Origin: Curtobacterium flaccumfaciens UCD-AKU
GTDB taxonomy: Bacteria; Actinomycetota; Actinomycetes; Actinomycetales; Microbacteriaceae
Direction of reading: 5' to 3'
Length of the DNA stretch: 59,378 nucleotides
Assembly: GCF_000349565.1 (NCBI RefSeq)
Contig: NZ_KB714628.1
Span: 421,905-481,282, forward strand
In this document: one piece after another, positions 43,298 to 52,013 of the stretch
Layout of the letters: every line of letters begins with the position of its first letter
How positions within the stretch are numbered: the first letter of the stretch is position 1
Notes under the pieces: generated by a model
The model's input: only the letters and a program-made list of their open reading frames with translations
Databases searched by the model: none
Told to the model about the DNA's origin: nothing
Made by a program: the position numbers and the translations under genes

Positions 43298-44143
43298 TCA
43301 CGCCCGGGAGCTGAACGCCGCGAGCTCCGCCCGGGTCCGGGCGCCGTGCTTCCGGAGCAGGTTCGCCACGTGGTACTTCACGGTGTTGACACTGATGCCG
43401 AGCCCCTCGGCGATCTCCCGGTTGCCGACACCGGTCGCCACGAGCCGCAGCACGTCGCGCTCCCGCGGGGTCAGATCGCCGTCGTCGACCGCGTCCACCT
43501 CGGTCGGCCGTGGGTCGAGCGGCAGGGAGATGTCGAGCACCGATCCCCACCCCGGGGTGCTCGCGACCTGCACCCGCCCGTCGAGCGTGACGACCCGCTC
43601 GGCGATCGGTCGCATGGCGTCGTCCTGCACGTCGAGCGTGCCGGAGCCGTCGTCGCGGAGCTGCATGAGCAGGTTCCGGCCGTCGCAGTCCCACTGGATG
43701 CGCACCCGCTTCGCCGCACCGTCGTCGACCAGGGCGAGCACCGCGGTCCGCACGATCGCCCGGGCCGCGTGGGCGACGTCACCCGGCAACGCACGCCCGG
43801 TGGCCGGCGGCTCGACGAACTGCACGTCGAGGTCCCCGAAGCGCACGAGCGGCCGCAGATCGGCGCGCAGCCGCGAGAACGCACCGGTGACGGGTTCGAG
43901 CAGGGTGCTCCGCTGCTGATCGGTCACGGTGCGCAGGTCGACGAGGGCGGCCGAGGCGATCTCGACGGCCTCGGCCCGGGCGGCCGCGTCGGTGACCCGC
44001 GACGACCGGAGCACGGCGAGGACGGATTCGAGGGTGAGGGCGTGCCGGTCCGCCTGCTCGGCGACGGTGCGGGCGTGCTCGGCGGCCGCGAGCCGGATGG
44101 CGGAGCCGCCCCGGGCCTCCAGGGTGTCGACCGATGCGTCCAT
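43298..44143 (-). CDS. Fusion of degenerate histidine-kinase-type ATPase domain and LuxR HTH
   Basis: The 281-residue protein begins with a helical, Ala-rich region (about 1-105). A GHKL-like domain follows (about 110-207). In it the N box is replaced by AARAIVRTAVLALVDDG, but a G1-like LRDDGSGTLDV and G2-like VASTPGWGSVLDISLPLD remain. It ends with a LuxR/GerE HTH (about 215-278, LTPRERDVLRLVATGVGNREIAEGLGISVNTVKYHVANLLRKHG). No receiver domain is present, so it is a one-component fusion of a NarX-like ATPase and DNA-binding output. It diverges from hxlBA and may regulate it. Confidence 0.85.
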   Translation of the reverse strand: MDASVDTLEARGGSAIRLAAAEHARTVAEQADRHALTLESVLAVLRSSRVTDAAARAEAVEIASAALVDLRTVTDQQRSTLLEPVTGAFSRLRADLRPLVRFGDLDVQFVEPPATGRALPGDVAHAARAIVRTAVLALVDDGAAKRVRIQWDCDGRNLLMQLRDDGSGTLDVQDDAMRPIAERVVTLDGRVQVASTPGWGSVLDISLPLDPRPTEVDAVDDGDLTPRERDVLRLVATGVGNREIAEGLGISVNTVKYHVANLLRKHGARTRAELAAFSSRA

Positions 44144-44150
44144 GGAGGCG

Positions 44151-44156
44151 ACCGTA
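44151..44156 (-). promoter_or_regulatory. -10 element (leaderless) of LuxR-fusion gene
   Basis: TACGGT on the minus strand lies 7 nt before the ATG at 44143. Confidence 0.55.
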
Positions 44157-44253
44157 CCCGTCCCACCCGAGCGGACGGGCCCACCCGATGGGATGGGACC
44201 CCTGCCGGGGCGGGTAGCGGCGCGCAGGGTCTGCTGACGGAAGGATCGTCGTC

Positions 44254-44817
44254 ATGGCAGCAACCACCGTCTCCGCAGCGCTCGACCTGGTCGTCCGCGA
44301 GGTCGGCGACCTGGCGGCCCGCCTCGACGACGCTCCCGCACAGCGTGCACTCGACCTGATCGAGGGCGCCGACCGGGTGTTCGTCCACGGCGCCGGTCGC
44401 TCCGGCCTCGCCCTCCGCATGACCGCGATGCGTCTCATGCACCTGGGGCTCGACGCGCACGTCGTGGGCGAGGTCACCACCCCGGCCATCCGGCAGGGTG
44501 ACCTGCTCCTCGTCGCGAGCGGTTCCGGGACGACCACCGGCATCGTGCAGGCCGCACGCACCGCGCACGAGGTCGGGGCATCCGTCGTGGCGCTCTCGAC
44601 CACCGACGACTCCCCGCTCTCCGAGCTGGCGGACGTCACGATCGTGCTGCCCGCCGCGACGAAGACCGACCGCTCCGGCACCGCCTCGGCCCAGTACGCC
44701 GGTGGCCTCTTCGAACAGGCTGTCGCCCTGGTGGGCGACGCCGTGTTCCACGCCCTGTGGGCCCGAGGCGGGCAGTCCGCCGACGACCTCTGGCCCCGTC
44801 ACGCCAACCTCGAATGA
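44254..44817 (+). CDS. hxlB: 6-phospho-3-hexuloisomerase
   Basis: The 187-residue single-SIS-domain enzyme converts 3-hexulose 6-phosphate to fructose 6-phosphate in the ribulose monophosphate pathway. Motifs are FVHGAGRSGLALRMTAMRLMHLG, LLLVASGSGTTTGIVQAAR and the PHI-specific DRSGTASAQYAGGLFEQAVALVGDAVF. It has a ribosome site (GGAAGGA 7 nt upstream), unlike the leaderless genes. It is followed by hxlA after 11 bp. Confidence 0.96.
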   Translation: MAATTVSAALDLVVREVGDLAARLDDAPAQRALDLIEGADRVFVHGAGRSGLALRMTAMRLMHLGLDAHVVGEVTTPAIRQGDLLLVASGSGTTTGIVQAARTAHEVGASVVALSTTDDSPLSELADVTIVLPAATKTDRSGTASAQYAGGLFEQAVALVGDAVFHALWARGGQSADDLWPRHANLE

Positions 44818-44828
44818 AAGGCACACCC

Positions 44829-45455
44829 ATGCAGCTCCAGTTCGCCATGGACACCCTGACCACCGAAGCCGCCCTCGAGCTCGCCGCCGCGGCCGCGCCG
44901 CACGTCGACGTCCTCGAGCTCGGCACGCCCCTGATCAAGAGCGCCGGCCTGTCCGCCGTCACCGCGATCAAGGAAGCGCACCCCGACAAGATCGTGTTCG
45001 CCGACCTCAAGACCATGGACGCCGGTGAGCTCGAGGCCGACATCGCCTTCTCGGCCGGTGCCGACCTGGTCACCGTCCTCGGTGTCGCCGGCGACTCGAC
45101 GATCGTCGGCGCCGTCAAGGCCGCGAAGAAGCACGGCAAGGGCATCGTCGTCGACCTGATCGGCGTCTCCGACAAGGCCGCCCGTGCCCGCGAGGTCGTC
45201 GCACTCGGCGCCGAGTTCGTCGAGGTCCACGCCGGGCTCGACGAGCAGGCGGAAGAGGGCTTCACCTTCTCGACCCTGCTCGACGCCGGCAAGGACTCGG
45301 GCGTCCCGTTCTCGATCGCGGGCGGCGTGAACGCGTCCTCGGTCGCCTCGGTGCAGGATGCCGGTGCCCGCATCGCCGTCGCCGGCAGCGCGATCTACAG
45401 CGCCTCGGACGTCGGCGCAGCCGCCGCCGAGATCCGCGCCGCCATCAAGGCGTAG
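44829..45455 (+). CDS. hxlA: 3-hexulose-6-phosphate synthase
   Basis: The 208-residue TIM-barrel enzyme of the OMP-decarboxylase superfamily joins formaldehyde to ribulose 5-phosphate. Motifs are LQFAMDTLTTEAALEL, the catalytic IVFADLKTMDAGELEA (Asp-x-Lys-x-x-Asp), VTVLGVAGDSTI, EVHAGLDEQAEEG and the phosphate-binding IAGGVNASS and VAGSAIY. With hxlB it can detoxify formaldehyde or, in reverse, make ribulose 5-phosphate. No formaldehyde-generating gene is adjacent. Confidence 0.97.
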   Translation: MQLQFAMDTLTTEAALELAAAAAPHVDVLELGTPLIKSAGLSAVTAIKEAHPDKIVFADLKTMDAGELEADIAFSAGADLVTVLGVAGDSTIVGAVKAAKKHGKGIVVDLIGVSDKAARAREVVALGAEFVEVHAGLDEQAEEGFTFSTLLDAGKDSGVPFSIAGGVNASSVASVQDAGARIAVAGSAIYSASDVGAAAAEIRAAIKA

Positions 45456-45460
45456 TCCCG

Positions 45461-45479
45461 GTCGCCCTTCCCGGGCGAC
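45461..45479 (+). terminator. Intrinsic hairpin after hxlA
   Basis: GTCGCCC and GGGCGAC pair around TTCCC, 5 nt after the hxlA stop. Confidence 0.6.
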
Positions 45480-45487
45480 GGCCGACG

Positions 45488-45540
45488 AGTGAGCAGAAGA
45501 CGTCGGGTGCGACCACCGCACCCGACGTCTTCTGCGCACT
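45488..45540. repeat. Hairpin repeat, family B (copy 2)
   Basis: Arms of 23 nt pair with one mismatch around a 7-nt loop (45511-45517). The left arm contains TGAGCAGAAGACGTCGGGTG, matching the copy at 23570 with one substitution. It follows the hxlA terminator and would reinforce it. Confidence 0.7.
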
Positions 45541-45550
45541 GGATGCGGGA

Positions 45551-45590
45551 CCCTGCCGGTCCCGCCCTGCCGGTCCCGCCCTGCCGGTCG
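45551..45590 (+). repeat. Tandem repeat, 14-bp unit
   Basis: The unit CCCTGCCGGTCCCG occurs twice in full and once to 11 nt. It lies just upstream of the acetyltransferase promoter; copy number may vary by slippage. Confidence 0.75.
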
Positions 45591-45605
45591 CACCCCGCTC
45601 CGCGG

Positions 45606-45611
45606 TACCGT
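45606..45611 (+). promoter_or_regulatory. -10 element (leaderless) of acetyltransferase
   Basis: TACCGT ends 6 nt before the GTG at 45618, which rejects longer in-frame starts inside the hairpin repeat. Confidence 0.6.
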
Positions 45612-45617
45612 CGGGAC

Positions 45618-46124
45618 GTGGGGATCGAACTGCGCCGCGTGACCGCCGACGACTGGGAAGCGTGGCGACCCGTGCGCCTCCGCGCCCTCGCCGACGCCCC
45701 GCACGCCTTCGGCTCGACGCTGCAGGACTGGGTGGACGCCCCCGAGCACCGGTGGCGCACCCGCCTGTCGATCCCGGGAGCGCTCGACCTGCTCGCGGTC
45801 GACACCGATGCCGACGGACCCGGCGCGGTCGTCGGGATGGCCAGCGGCGTCCCGCCCACCGACCCGGACGGCCCCGCCGAGCTCATCTCGATGTGGGTCG
45901 CCCCGGCAGCGCGCGGCCGCGGCATCGCCCGTGCACTCATCGACGCCATCGCCACGTGGGCGGCTGCTACCGGAGCCACCGAACTCGAACTCTCGGTGCT
46001 GCCCGACAACGCCGTCGCCCGTCGCGCCTACGAGCACGTCGGCTTCAGCGCACGCGACGAACCCGGCGATCCGTTGCCGGACGGCCGGACCGAGGTCCTG
46101 ATGCGCCGTACGGTGGCCACATGA
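45618..46124 (+). CDS. GNAT family N-acetyltransferase
   Basis: The 168-residue protein has a GNAT core: IELRRVTADDWEAWRPVRLRALADAPHAFGSTLQDW, AELISMWVAPAARGRGIARALIDAIATWA (acetyl-CoA loop R-G-R-G-I-A) and LELSVLPDNAVARRAYEHVGFSARDE. The ALADAPHAFGST opening is common in a group of small actinobacterial and Bacillus acetyltransferases of unknown substrate. Its stop overlaps the next gene's ATG (ATGA). Confidence 0.88.
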   Translation: MGIELRRVTADDWEAWRPVRLRALADAPHAFGSTLQDWVDAPEHRWRTRLSIPGALDLLAVDTDADGPGAVVGMASGVPPTDPDGPAELISMWVAPAARGRGIARALIDAIATWAAATGATELELSVLPDNAVARRAYEHVGFSARDEPGDPLPDGRTEVLMRRTVAT

Positions 46125-46843
46125 ACCGAGCGCTGCGCTGGACCACCTGGATCGTCGCCGTCGTCGTCCTGCTCGCGGTGGTGTTCCTCGTGTGGGCGCA
46201 CATCGTCATGCAGGGCACGCGCAGTGCCGCCCTGCAGGTCTGGCGTGACGACCGGATCGCGGTGCGGGACGCCGGTGACTCGGTGGTGATGACCCCGACC
46301 GGCCAGGCCGACGGGGTCGGGATCGTGTTCATCCCCGGTGCGAAGGTGGATCCCTACGCCTACATGGCGACGTTCCGGCAGGTGGTCGCCAACGGCACGA
46401 CGGTCGTCATCACGAAGCCGACGCTCAACCTGGCGTTCTTCGACACCCGGCCGCTCGCCACGTTCGAGGCCCACGCCCCCTCGGTCACGCGCTGGGCCGT
46501 CGGCGGGCACTCCCTCGGCGGGGTCCGTGCGTGCCAGCTCGCCCAGGACGCCGACGGTCTGCTGCTCTTCGGCAGCTACTGCGCGAACGACATCAGCCGC
46601 TCGTACATCGACGTGCTGAGCGTCTCCGGTTCGCGTGACGGCCTGTCGACGCCGGCCAAGGTCGACGCCGCGCGGGACAAGCTGCCGTCGACCGCCACCA
46701 TGACCGAGATCCAGGGGTCGAACCACGCCGACTTCGGTGCCTACGGCGACCAGCCGGGCGACCGGACGGCGACCATCAGCCGTGCTGATGCCCGGCAGCA
46801 GATCTCGGACGCGGTCGAGGCCTGGGTGCGCGACCTGCGCTGA
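46121..46843 (+). CDS. Membrane-anchored alpha/beta hydrolase
   Basis: The 240-residue protein has an N-terminal membrane helix (WIVAVVVLLAVVFLVWAHIVM, about residues 10-30) and an alpha/beta-hydrolase domain: GIVFIPGAKVDPYAYMATFRQVVANG, the nucleophile elbow AVGGHSLGGVRA with Ser, LLLFGSYCAND, an acid in the VLSVSGSRDGLST strand and His in IQGSNHADFGAYGDQ. That is the dienelactone-hydrolase-like family of actinobacteria. It is translationally coupled to the acetyltransferase gene. The catalytic domain would face outside. Confidence 0.88.
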   Translation: MNRALRWTTWIVAVVVLLAVVFLVWAHIVMQGTRSAALQVWRDDRIAVRDAGDSVVMTPTGQADGVGIVFIPGAKVDPYAYMATFRQVVANGTTVVITKPTLNLAFFDTRPLATFEAHAPSVTRWAVGGHSLGGVRACQLAQDADGLLLFGSYCANDISRSYIDVLSVSGSRDGLSTPAKVDAARDKLPSTATMTEIQGSNHADFGAYGDQPGDRTATISRADARQQISDAVEAWVRDLR

Positions 46844-46864
46844 CTCCGCGCGCCGACCGGCGGA

Positions 46865-46909
46865 CGCACCACGGGCCTCCAGACGGTCTGCCTGGAGGCC
46901 CGTGGTGCG
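46865..46909. terminator. Bidirectional hairpin between convergent genes (family A)
   Basis: Perfect 18-nt arms (46865-46882 and 46892-46909) with a 9-nt loop lie between the hydrolase and the APC permease gene and extend to within 4 nt of the permease stop. The right arm contains CTGGAGGCCCGTGG, shared with the large repeat at 59145-59378. Confidence 0.8.
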
Positions 46910-46912
46910 ACG

Positions 46913-48268
46913 TCAGTGGATCACGCCCGCCTCGTGGTCGCGTCCGGAACGGCGCCCGGTGAACCGGGCGATGAAGTAGAGCACCACGCCGACGGCGAGC
47001 AGGATCGCGGCGTAGAGCCAGACCTGCCCGCTCTGCTGCGTGAGCAGCAGGACGCACGACAGCACCCCGAGCACCGGGACGAAGGTCCAGACCCGGAAGT
47101 GGTCGTGCTCGACGTGGTCGCGGCGGAGCACCAGGACGGCGACGTTCGTGCTGATGAACACGAAGAGCAGCAGGAGCACGACGGTCTCGGCCAGCACGCC
47201 CACGTCACCCACCAGGGTCAGGAGCATCGCGACGACCGTCGTGGCGACGATCGCGGTCCACGGGGTCTTCCGGTTCGGCAGGACCTTCGCGAGCAGGGCG
47301 GGCAGGAGCCGCTGCTCGGCCATGCCGTAGGTCACGCGGCTCGCCATGATCATCGTGAGCAGCGCGCCGTTCGCGACGGCGACCAGGGCGATGAGGCTGA
47401 AGACCCAGTCGGGGATCGGGACGCCGGTGGCGGAGACGACCGCGAGCAGCGGGCCGCTGGACTCGGACAGCTCGGACGCGGGCAGGGCGATCGCGCTGGC
47501 GAGGGCGACGAGGACGTAGACGACGCCGGCCGTGGCGAGGGCGCCGAACAGGGCCTTCGGGTAGACGCGGCGGGGGTCGCGGACCTCTTCGGCGATGTTG
47601 GCGGACGTCTCGAAGCCGACGAACGAGTAGTAGGCGACGATCGCGGCGCTCAGCGTCGCCAGGGCCGGGTTCGCCTCGGACGGGAACGCGCCGATGCGCG
47701 AGACGTCGCCGCCGCCCCCGCCGATCATCACGGCCACGACGACGACCACGATGACGAGGCCGGAGACCTCGATGACCGTCATCACGACGTTGCTCCTGAG
47801 CGAGTCGGAGATGCCGCGGGCGTTCAGGCAGGCGATCAGGGCGAGGAAGACGATCGCGGTGGGCACCGGAGGCAGGTCGACGAAGGTGCCGAGGTAGTCG
47901 CCGGCGAAGGCGAGCGACAACCCGGCGGCGCTCGTGACACCGGCGGCGAGCATGCTGAAGCCGACCAGGAACGAGACGATCGGCGTCTTGTAGGCCCGTT
48001 CGGCGAAGACCGCGGCACCGCCCGCCTTCGGGTACTTCGTCACGAGTTCGGCGTACGACCCCGCGGTGAGCAGGGCCAGCAGGAGCGCGAGCACCAACGG
48101 TGCCCAGAGCGCTCCGCCGACGTCCTCCGCCAGGGTCCCCATCAACGCGTAGATGCCGGCGCCGAGCACGTCGCCCAGGATGAAGAGGAACAGCAGCGGG
48201 CCGGTGATCGCCTGGCGGAGCTTCGACTGCGAGCCGTCGTGGGGTGCGGCGGTGGTGTCGCTGGTCAT
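46913..48268 (-). CDS. APC family amino acid permease
   Basis: The 451-residue protein has about 12 membrane helices and the APC signature: ITGPLLFLFILGDVLGAGIYALMG (the GAGIYA substrate motif), LTAGSYAELVTKYPKAGGAAVFAERAYKT and YYSFVGFETSANIAEEVRDPRRVYPKALFGAL. The last contains the family loop FVGFE...NxAEEVxxPxR. The DHEAGVIH C-terminus is cytosolic. Start 48268 is chosen since AAAGG lies upstream and the longer frame has no hydrophobic content. Substrate unknown; cationic or branched amino acids are typical. Confidence 0.92.
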   Translation of the reverse strand: MTSDTTAAPHDGSQSKLRQAITGPLLFLFILGDVLGAGIYALMGTLAEDVGGALWAPLVLALLLALLTAGSYAELVTKYPKAGGAAVFAERAYKTPIVSFLVGFSMLAAGVTSAAGLSLAFAGDYLGTFVDLPPVPTAIVFLALIACLNARGISDSLRSNVVMTVIEVSGLVIVVVVVAVMIGGGGGDVSRIGAFPSEANPALATLSAAIVAYYSFVGFETSANIAEEVRDPRRVYPKALFGALATAGVVYVLVALASAIALPASELSESSGPLLAVVSATGVPIPDWVFSLIALVAVANGALLTMIMASRVTYGMAEQRLLPALLAKVLPNRKTPWTAIVATTVVAMLLTLVGDVGVLAETVVLLLLFVFISTNVAVLVLRRDHVEHDHFRVWTFVPVLGVLSCVLLLTQQSGQVWLYAAILLAVGVVLYFIARFTGRRSGRDHEAGVIH

Positions 48269-48419
48269 GGAGGTGCCTTTCGTCCGGGTCAGCGTGCCGG
48301 GGTGTGTCTCGGAGGCTTCACAGGTGCGCCGCGGAGGGGGTTCCCCCTGCACAGTGCAGCCCCTGGTGAACTCTCTCCACAGCGTGCGGCGCGTCGGGAC
48401 CCGGCACCTGGAGCGGTCC

Positions 48420-48425
48420 TAGACT
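48420..48425 (+). promoter_or_regulatory. -10 element of pgmB-GH65 operon (with leader)
   Basis: TAGACT lies 44 nt before the ATG at 48470. The transcript would carry a short leader with the ribosome site CCGGAGGA, unlike the leaderless genes. Confidence 0.4.
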
Positions 48426-48469
48426 CGTCGGGAGCCACACGTCCACCACCAGTCCCCGGAGGACCGCAG

Positions 48470-49243
48470 ATGACGACGCAGGACCAGCGCACGCCCGCTC
48501 GACTCAGTGACCAGCGAGCGCTCCTGTTCGACCTCGACGGCGTGCTCACCCCCACCGCCGACGTGCACATGCGGGCCTGGAGCCGGCTCTTCACGCCGTA
48601 CCTCGAAGCGCACGGGGTCGCGCCGTACACCGAGCAGGACTACTTCACGTACATCGACGGCAAGCCCCGGTACGACGGCGTGCGCTCGCTGCTCGAGTCG
48701 CGTGGCATCGACCTGCCGCAGGGCACCCCGGACGAAGCGCCCGACACCGACACGGTGTGCGGGCTCGGCAACCGGAAGAACGCGGAGTTCACGGCCGAGC
48801 TCGACGAGCACGGTGTCGAGCCCTACCCGGGCTCGCTGCGGTTCCTGACCGCCGCGATCGACGCCGGTCTGTCCGTCGCGGTCGTCTCGAGCTCGGCGAA
48901 CGCCACCTCGGTGCTCCGGACGGCGGGCATCCTCGACCGGTTCCCTGTGGTCGTCGACGGGCTCGTCGCGCGCCAGGACGGCCTGACCGGCAAGCCGGCG
49001 CCCGACACCTACCTCGACGCGGCAACGCGGTTCGGGCTCACCGCCGCCGAGTGCGTCGTGGTGGAAGACGCGACGAGCGGGGTCGAAGCCGGCCGCAACG
49101 GTTCGTTCGGTCTGGTCATCGGTGTCGACCGCGGTGCCGGGGCGGACGCCCTGCGCGAGCACGGTGCCGACGTCGTGGTGTCCGACCTCGCCGAACTCCT
49201 CGACGACCTGCCCGCACCGGTCGCCAGCACCAGCACGACGTAG
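48470..49243 (+). CDS. pgmB: Beta-phosphoglucomutase-type HAD phosphatase/mutase
   Basis: The 257-residue HAD enzyme has nucleophile motif LLFDLDGVLTPTADVH (Asp21, general acid Asp23), cap with YFTYIDGKPRYDGVRSLLESRGIDLPQG, motif II VAVVSSSANAT, Lys in TGKPAPDTYLDA and motif IV VVVEDATSGVEAGRNG. The cap motif is seen in beta-phosphoglucomutases linked to GH65 phosphorylases. It would convert beta-glucose 1-phosphate to glucose 6-phosphate made by the next gene. Ribosome site GGAGG about 8 nt upstream. Confidence 0.9.
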   Translation: MTTQDQRTPARLSDQRALLFDLDGVLTPTADVHMRAWSRLFTPYLEAHGVAPYTEQDYFTYIDGKPRYDGVRSLLESRGIDLPQGTPDEAPDTDTVCGLGNRKNAEFTAELDEHGVEPYPGSLRFLTAAIDAGLSVAVVSSSANATSVLRTAGILDRFPVVVDGLVARQDGLTGKPAPDTYLDAATRFGLTAAECVVVEDATSGVEAGRNGSFGLVIGVDRGAGADALREHGADVVVSDLAELLDDLPAPVASTSTT

Positions 49244-49316
49244 GCCACCCGGCCGGGCGCTCCCTGCCTGCCCGCCGCACCGACGTACCCATCTCCCTCC
49301 CTTCCCACGGAGCAGC

Positions 49317-51827
49317 ATGAACCCCATCACCTCGGACCCCCTCGACCGCGTCCGCTACCCGATCGACGAGTGGGCCCTCGTCGAGACCGAGTACACCCCC
49401 GACGAGCAGGGCGTCGCCGAGACGAACTTCGCTGTCGGCAACGGGTACCTCGGCCTGCGCGGCAACCTCGACGAAGGCCGTGGCGGCGTGCAGTACGGCA
49501 CGTACGTCAACGGCTTCCACGAGACCTGGCCGATCCGGCACGCGGAAGACGCCTTCGGCTTCGCGAAGACCGGGCAGACGATCATCAACGCGCCCGACGC
49601 CAAGGTCATCCGCCTCTACGTCGACGACGAGCCCCTGGTGCTGGCCGAGGCCGACATCCTGCGGCACACCCGCCGGTTGGAGTTCCGTGGCGGGTACCTG
49701 TTCCGCGAGACCGAGTGGTCGACGCCGTCCGGCAAGCGGGTCCTCATCCGGTCGCGCCGGCTCGTGTCGTTCACCGACCGGCACCTCGCCGTCATCGACT
49801 ACGAGGTCACCGTGCTCGACGCAGACGCCTCGATCCTGCTGTCCAGCCAGATCCTCAACCGCCAGGACGTGCAGGACGAGTACCACGCCGGCATGCGGGC
49901 CGCGGCGAACGCCTTCGACCCCCGCAAGGCCGAGTCGTTCACCGAGCGGGTGCTCGTGCCGAAGGTCAAGCGCAGCACCGGTGACCGTTCGGTCCTCGGG
50001 TACCAGGCGTCCAGCTCCGGCATGACGATCTGCGTCGGCGTCGAGCACCACATCGAGACCGAGAACAGCTGGGACGAGTCGTCGTCGATCGAGGACGACC
50101 TGGCGAAGCACGTCTACCGGGTGCAGGCCCGCGCCGGTCAGCCCATCCGCCTCGTGAAGCACGTGGTCTACCACACCTCGCGCGGCGTGCCCGTGCGTGA
50201 GCTCGCCGACCGGTGCGAGCGCACGCTCGACCGCGCACACGCCGAGAACGTCGACGAGACCTTCGCGAAGCAGCGCGAGTGGCTCGACGACTACTGGGCA
50301 CGCAGCGACGTCGAGATCACCGGCCAGCCCGCGATCCAGCAGGCCGTGCGGTGGAACCTCTTCCAGCTCGCGCAGGCCACGGCCCGCACCGACGGCCACG
50401 GCATCGCCGCGAAGGGCGTCACCGGCTCCGGCTACGGCGGCCACTACTTCTGGGACATGGAGATCTACGTCCTGCCGTTCCTGTCGTACACGGCGCCGAT
50501 CGTTGCCCGGAACGCCCTGCGCTTCCGCTACAACATGCTCGACGCGGCACGGGCGCGAGCCCGCGAGCTGAACCAGCGCGGGGCGCTGTTCCCGTGGCGG
50601 ACCATCAACGGCGAGGAGTCCAGCGCGTACTACGCCGCCGGCACCGCGCAGTACCACATCGACGCCGACATCGCCCATGCACTCATGCAGTACGTGCGGG
50701 CATCGGGCGACCGTGAGTTCCTGAAGCGCGGCGCCATCGACGTGCTCGTGGAGACCGCCCGACTCTGGGCCGACCTCGGGTTCTGGCGGTCCAACGGCGA
50801 CAAGAAGTTCCACATCGACGGCGTGACCGGACCGGACGAGTACACGACCGTCGTCGACGACAACCTCTACACGAACGTGATGGCGCGTGCGAACCTGTGG
50901 TTCGCCGTCAACGCCTGCCGCGAGCTCGCCGCCGACGACGCCGAAGAGTACGACCGCATGGTGCGCCGGACCGGCCTGCGCCCCGACGAGCTCGTCGAGT
51001 GGGAGCACGCCGCCGAGTCGATGGAGATCCCCTTCGACCCGCACCGCGGCATCCACCCGCAGGACGCCCAGTTCCTCGACAAGGAACTCTGGGACCTCGA
51101 GAACACCCCCGACTCCAAGCGCCCGCTGCTGCTCCACTACCACCCGCTGGTGATCTACCGGTTCCAGGTGCTCAAGCAGGCCGACGTCGTGCTCGCACTG
51201 TTCCTGCAGGGGCACGAGTTCACGGCGGCCGAGAAGCGTCGCGACTTCGACTACTACGACGCACTCACCACCGGTGACTCCACGCTGTCGGCGGTCGTGC
51301 AGTCGATCATGGCGGCCGAGGTCGGCTACCACGACCTCGCCGACCAGTACTTCCAGACCGCGCTCTACGTCGACCTGGCGGACCTGCACGGCAACACCTC
51401 GGACGGCGTGCACATCGCGTCGACCGGTGGCATCTGGGGTGCGCTGGTCAACGGCTTCGGCGGCATGCGCGACCACGGTGGCCGGATGACCTTCAACCCG
51501 CGGCTGCCGAAGCACTGGGACCGTCTGTCCTACCGCCTGACGGTGCGCGGCTCGCGCGTGCGGATCGACCTGGAGCAGGACACCATGACGCTCACGGTCG
51601 AGACCGGTGCGGGCTTCACCGTGTGGGTGCACAACCAGCAGTGGGACATCGAGGCGGGGGAGCCCACCGTGGTGCCGCTGCCGCACCACGGGCCGCGGAT
51701 GTCCGGGCACGCTCCGACCACGAGCGACATCCAGGGCACGCTGCGTGCCGACGGCTCGGTGATCACCGCGTCGATCCCGACGATCTCGCTCGAGCGCGAC
51801 TTCGACCTCGACGAGACGACCGCCTGA
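49317..51827 (+). CDS. GH65 disaccharide phosphorylase (maltose/trehalose/kojibiose phosphorylase group)
   Basis: The 836-residue enzyme cleaves an alpha-glucosyl disaccharide with phosphate, releasing beta-glucose 1-phosphate and glucose. The N-terminal beta-sandwich domain includes NFAVGNGYLGLRGNLDE. The (alpha/alpha)6 barrel includes GSGYGGHYFWDMEIYVLPFL, FPWRTINGEESS and HIDGVTGPDEYTTVVDDNLYTN, with the catalytic acid Glu508. The phosphate-binding HIASTGGIWGALVNGFGG lies near residue 700. The lack of a signal peptide places it in the cytosol. Specificity cannot be read by eye. It follows pgmB by 73 bp in one unit. Confidence 0.93.
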   Translation: MNPITSDPLDRVRYPIDEWALVETEYTPDEQGVAETNFAVGNGYLGLRGNLDEGRGGVQYGTYVNGFHETWPIRHAEDAFGFAKTGQTIINAPDAKVIRLYVDDEPLVLAEADILRHTRRLEFRGGYLFRETEWSTPSGKRVLIRSRRLVSFTDRHLAVIDYEVTVLDADASILLSSQILNRQDVQDEYHAGMRAAANAFDPRKAESFTERVLVPKVKRSTGDRSVLGYQASSSGMTICVGVEHHIETENSWDESSSIEDDLAKHVYRVQARAGQPIRLVKHVVYHTSRGVPVRELADRCERTLDRAHAENVDETFAKQREWLDDYWARSDVEITGQPAIQQAVRWNLFQLAQATARTDGHGIAAKGVTGSGYGGHYFWDMEIYVLPFLSYTAPIVARNALRFRYNMLDAARARARELNQRGALFPWRTINGEESSAYYAAGTAQYHIDADIAHALMQYVRASGDREFLKRGAIDVLVETARLWADLGFWRSNGDKKFHIDGVTGPDEYTTVVDDNLYTNVMARANLWFAVNACRELAADDAEEYDRMVRRTGLRPDELVEWEHAAESMEIPFDPHRGIHPQDAQFLDKELWDLENTPDSKRPLLLHYHPLVIYRFQVLKQADVVLALFLQGHEFTAAEKRRDFDYYDALTTGDSTLSAVVQSIMAAEVGYHDLADQYFQTALYVDLADLHGNTSDGVHIASTGGIWGALVNGFGGMRDHGGRMTFNPRLPKHWDRLSYRLTVRGSRVRIDLEQDTMTLTVETGAGFTVWVHNQQWDIEAGEPTVVPLPHHGPRMSGHAPTTSDIQGTLRADGSVITASIPTISLERDFDLDETTA

Positions 51828-51851
51828 CACCGGTTCCTCCGCCCGCGGTCA

Positions 51852-51892
51852 CACGTCGCCCCGGTCCCGCCTCGCGGTGCCGGGGTGACGTG
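51852..51892 (+). terminator. Terminator hairpin after GH65 gene
   Basis: Thirteen-nt arms (CACGTCGCCCCGG and its partner) with a single G-U pair and a 15-nt loop begin 25 nt after the stop. Confidence 0.6.
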
Positions 51893-52013
51893 CGCGGCGC
51901 GTGCTCCCGGCACCTCCGAACGCGTTCAGTCGCCCCCGGGCACCGTGGTCTGCCGTGCCCTTCGGGTCGATGGCGTCTCCCCGGGCACGGTTCGTGCAAC
52001 GAGAGGAGACATC

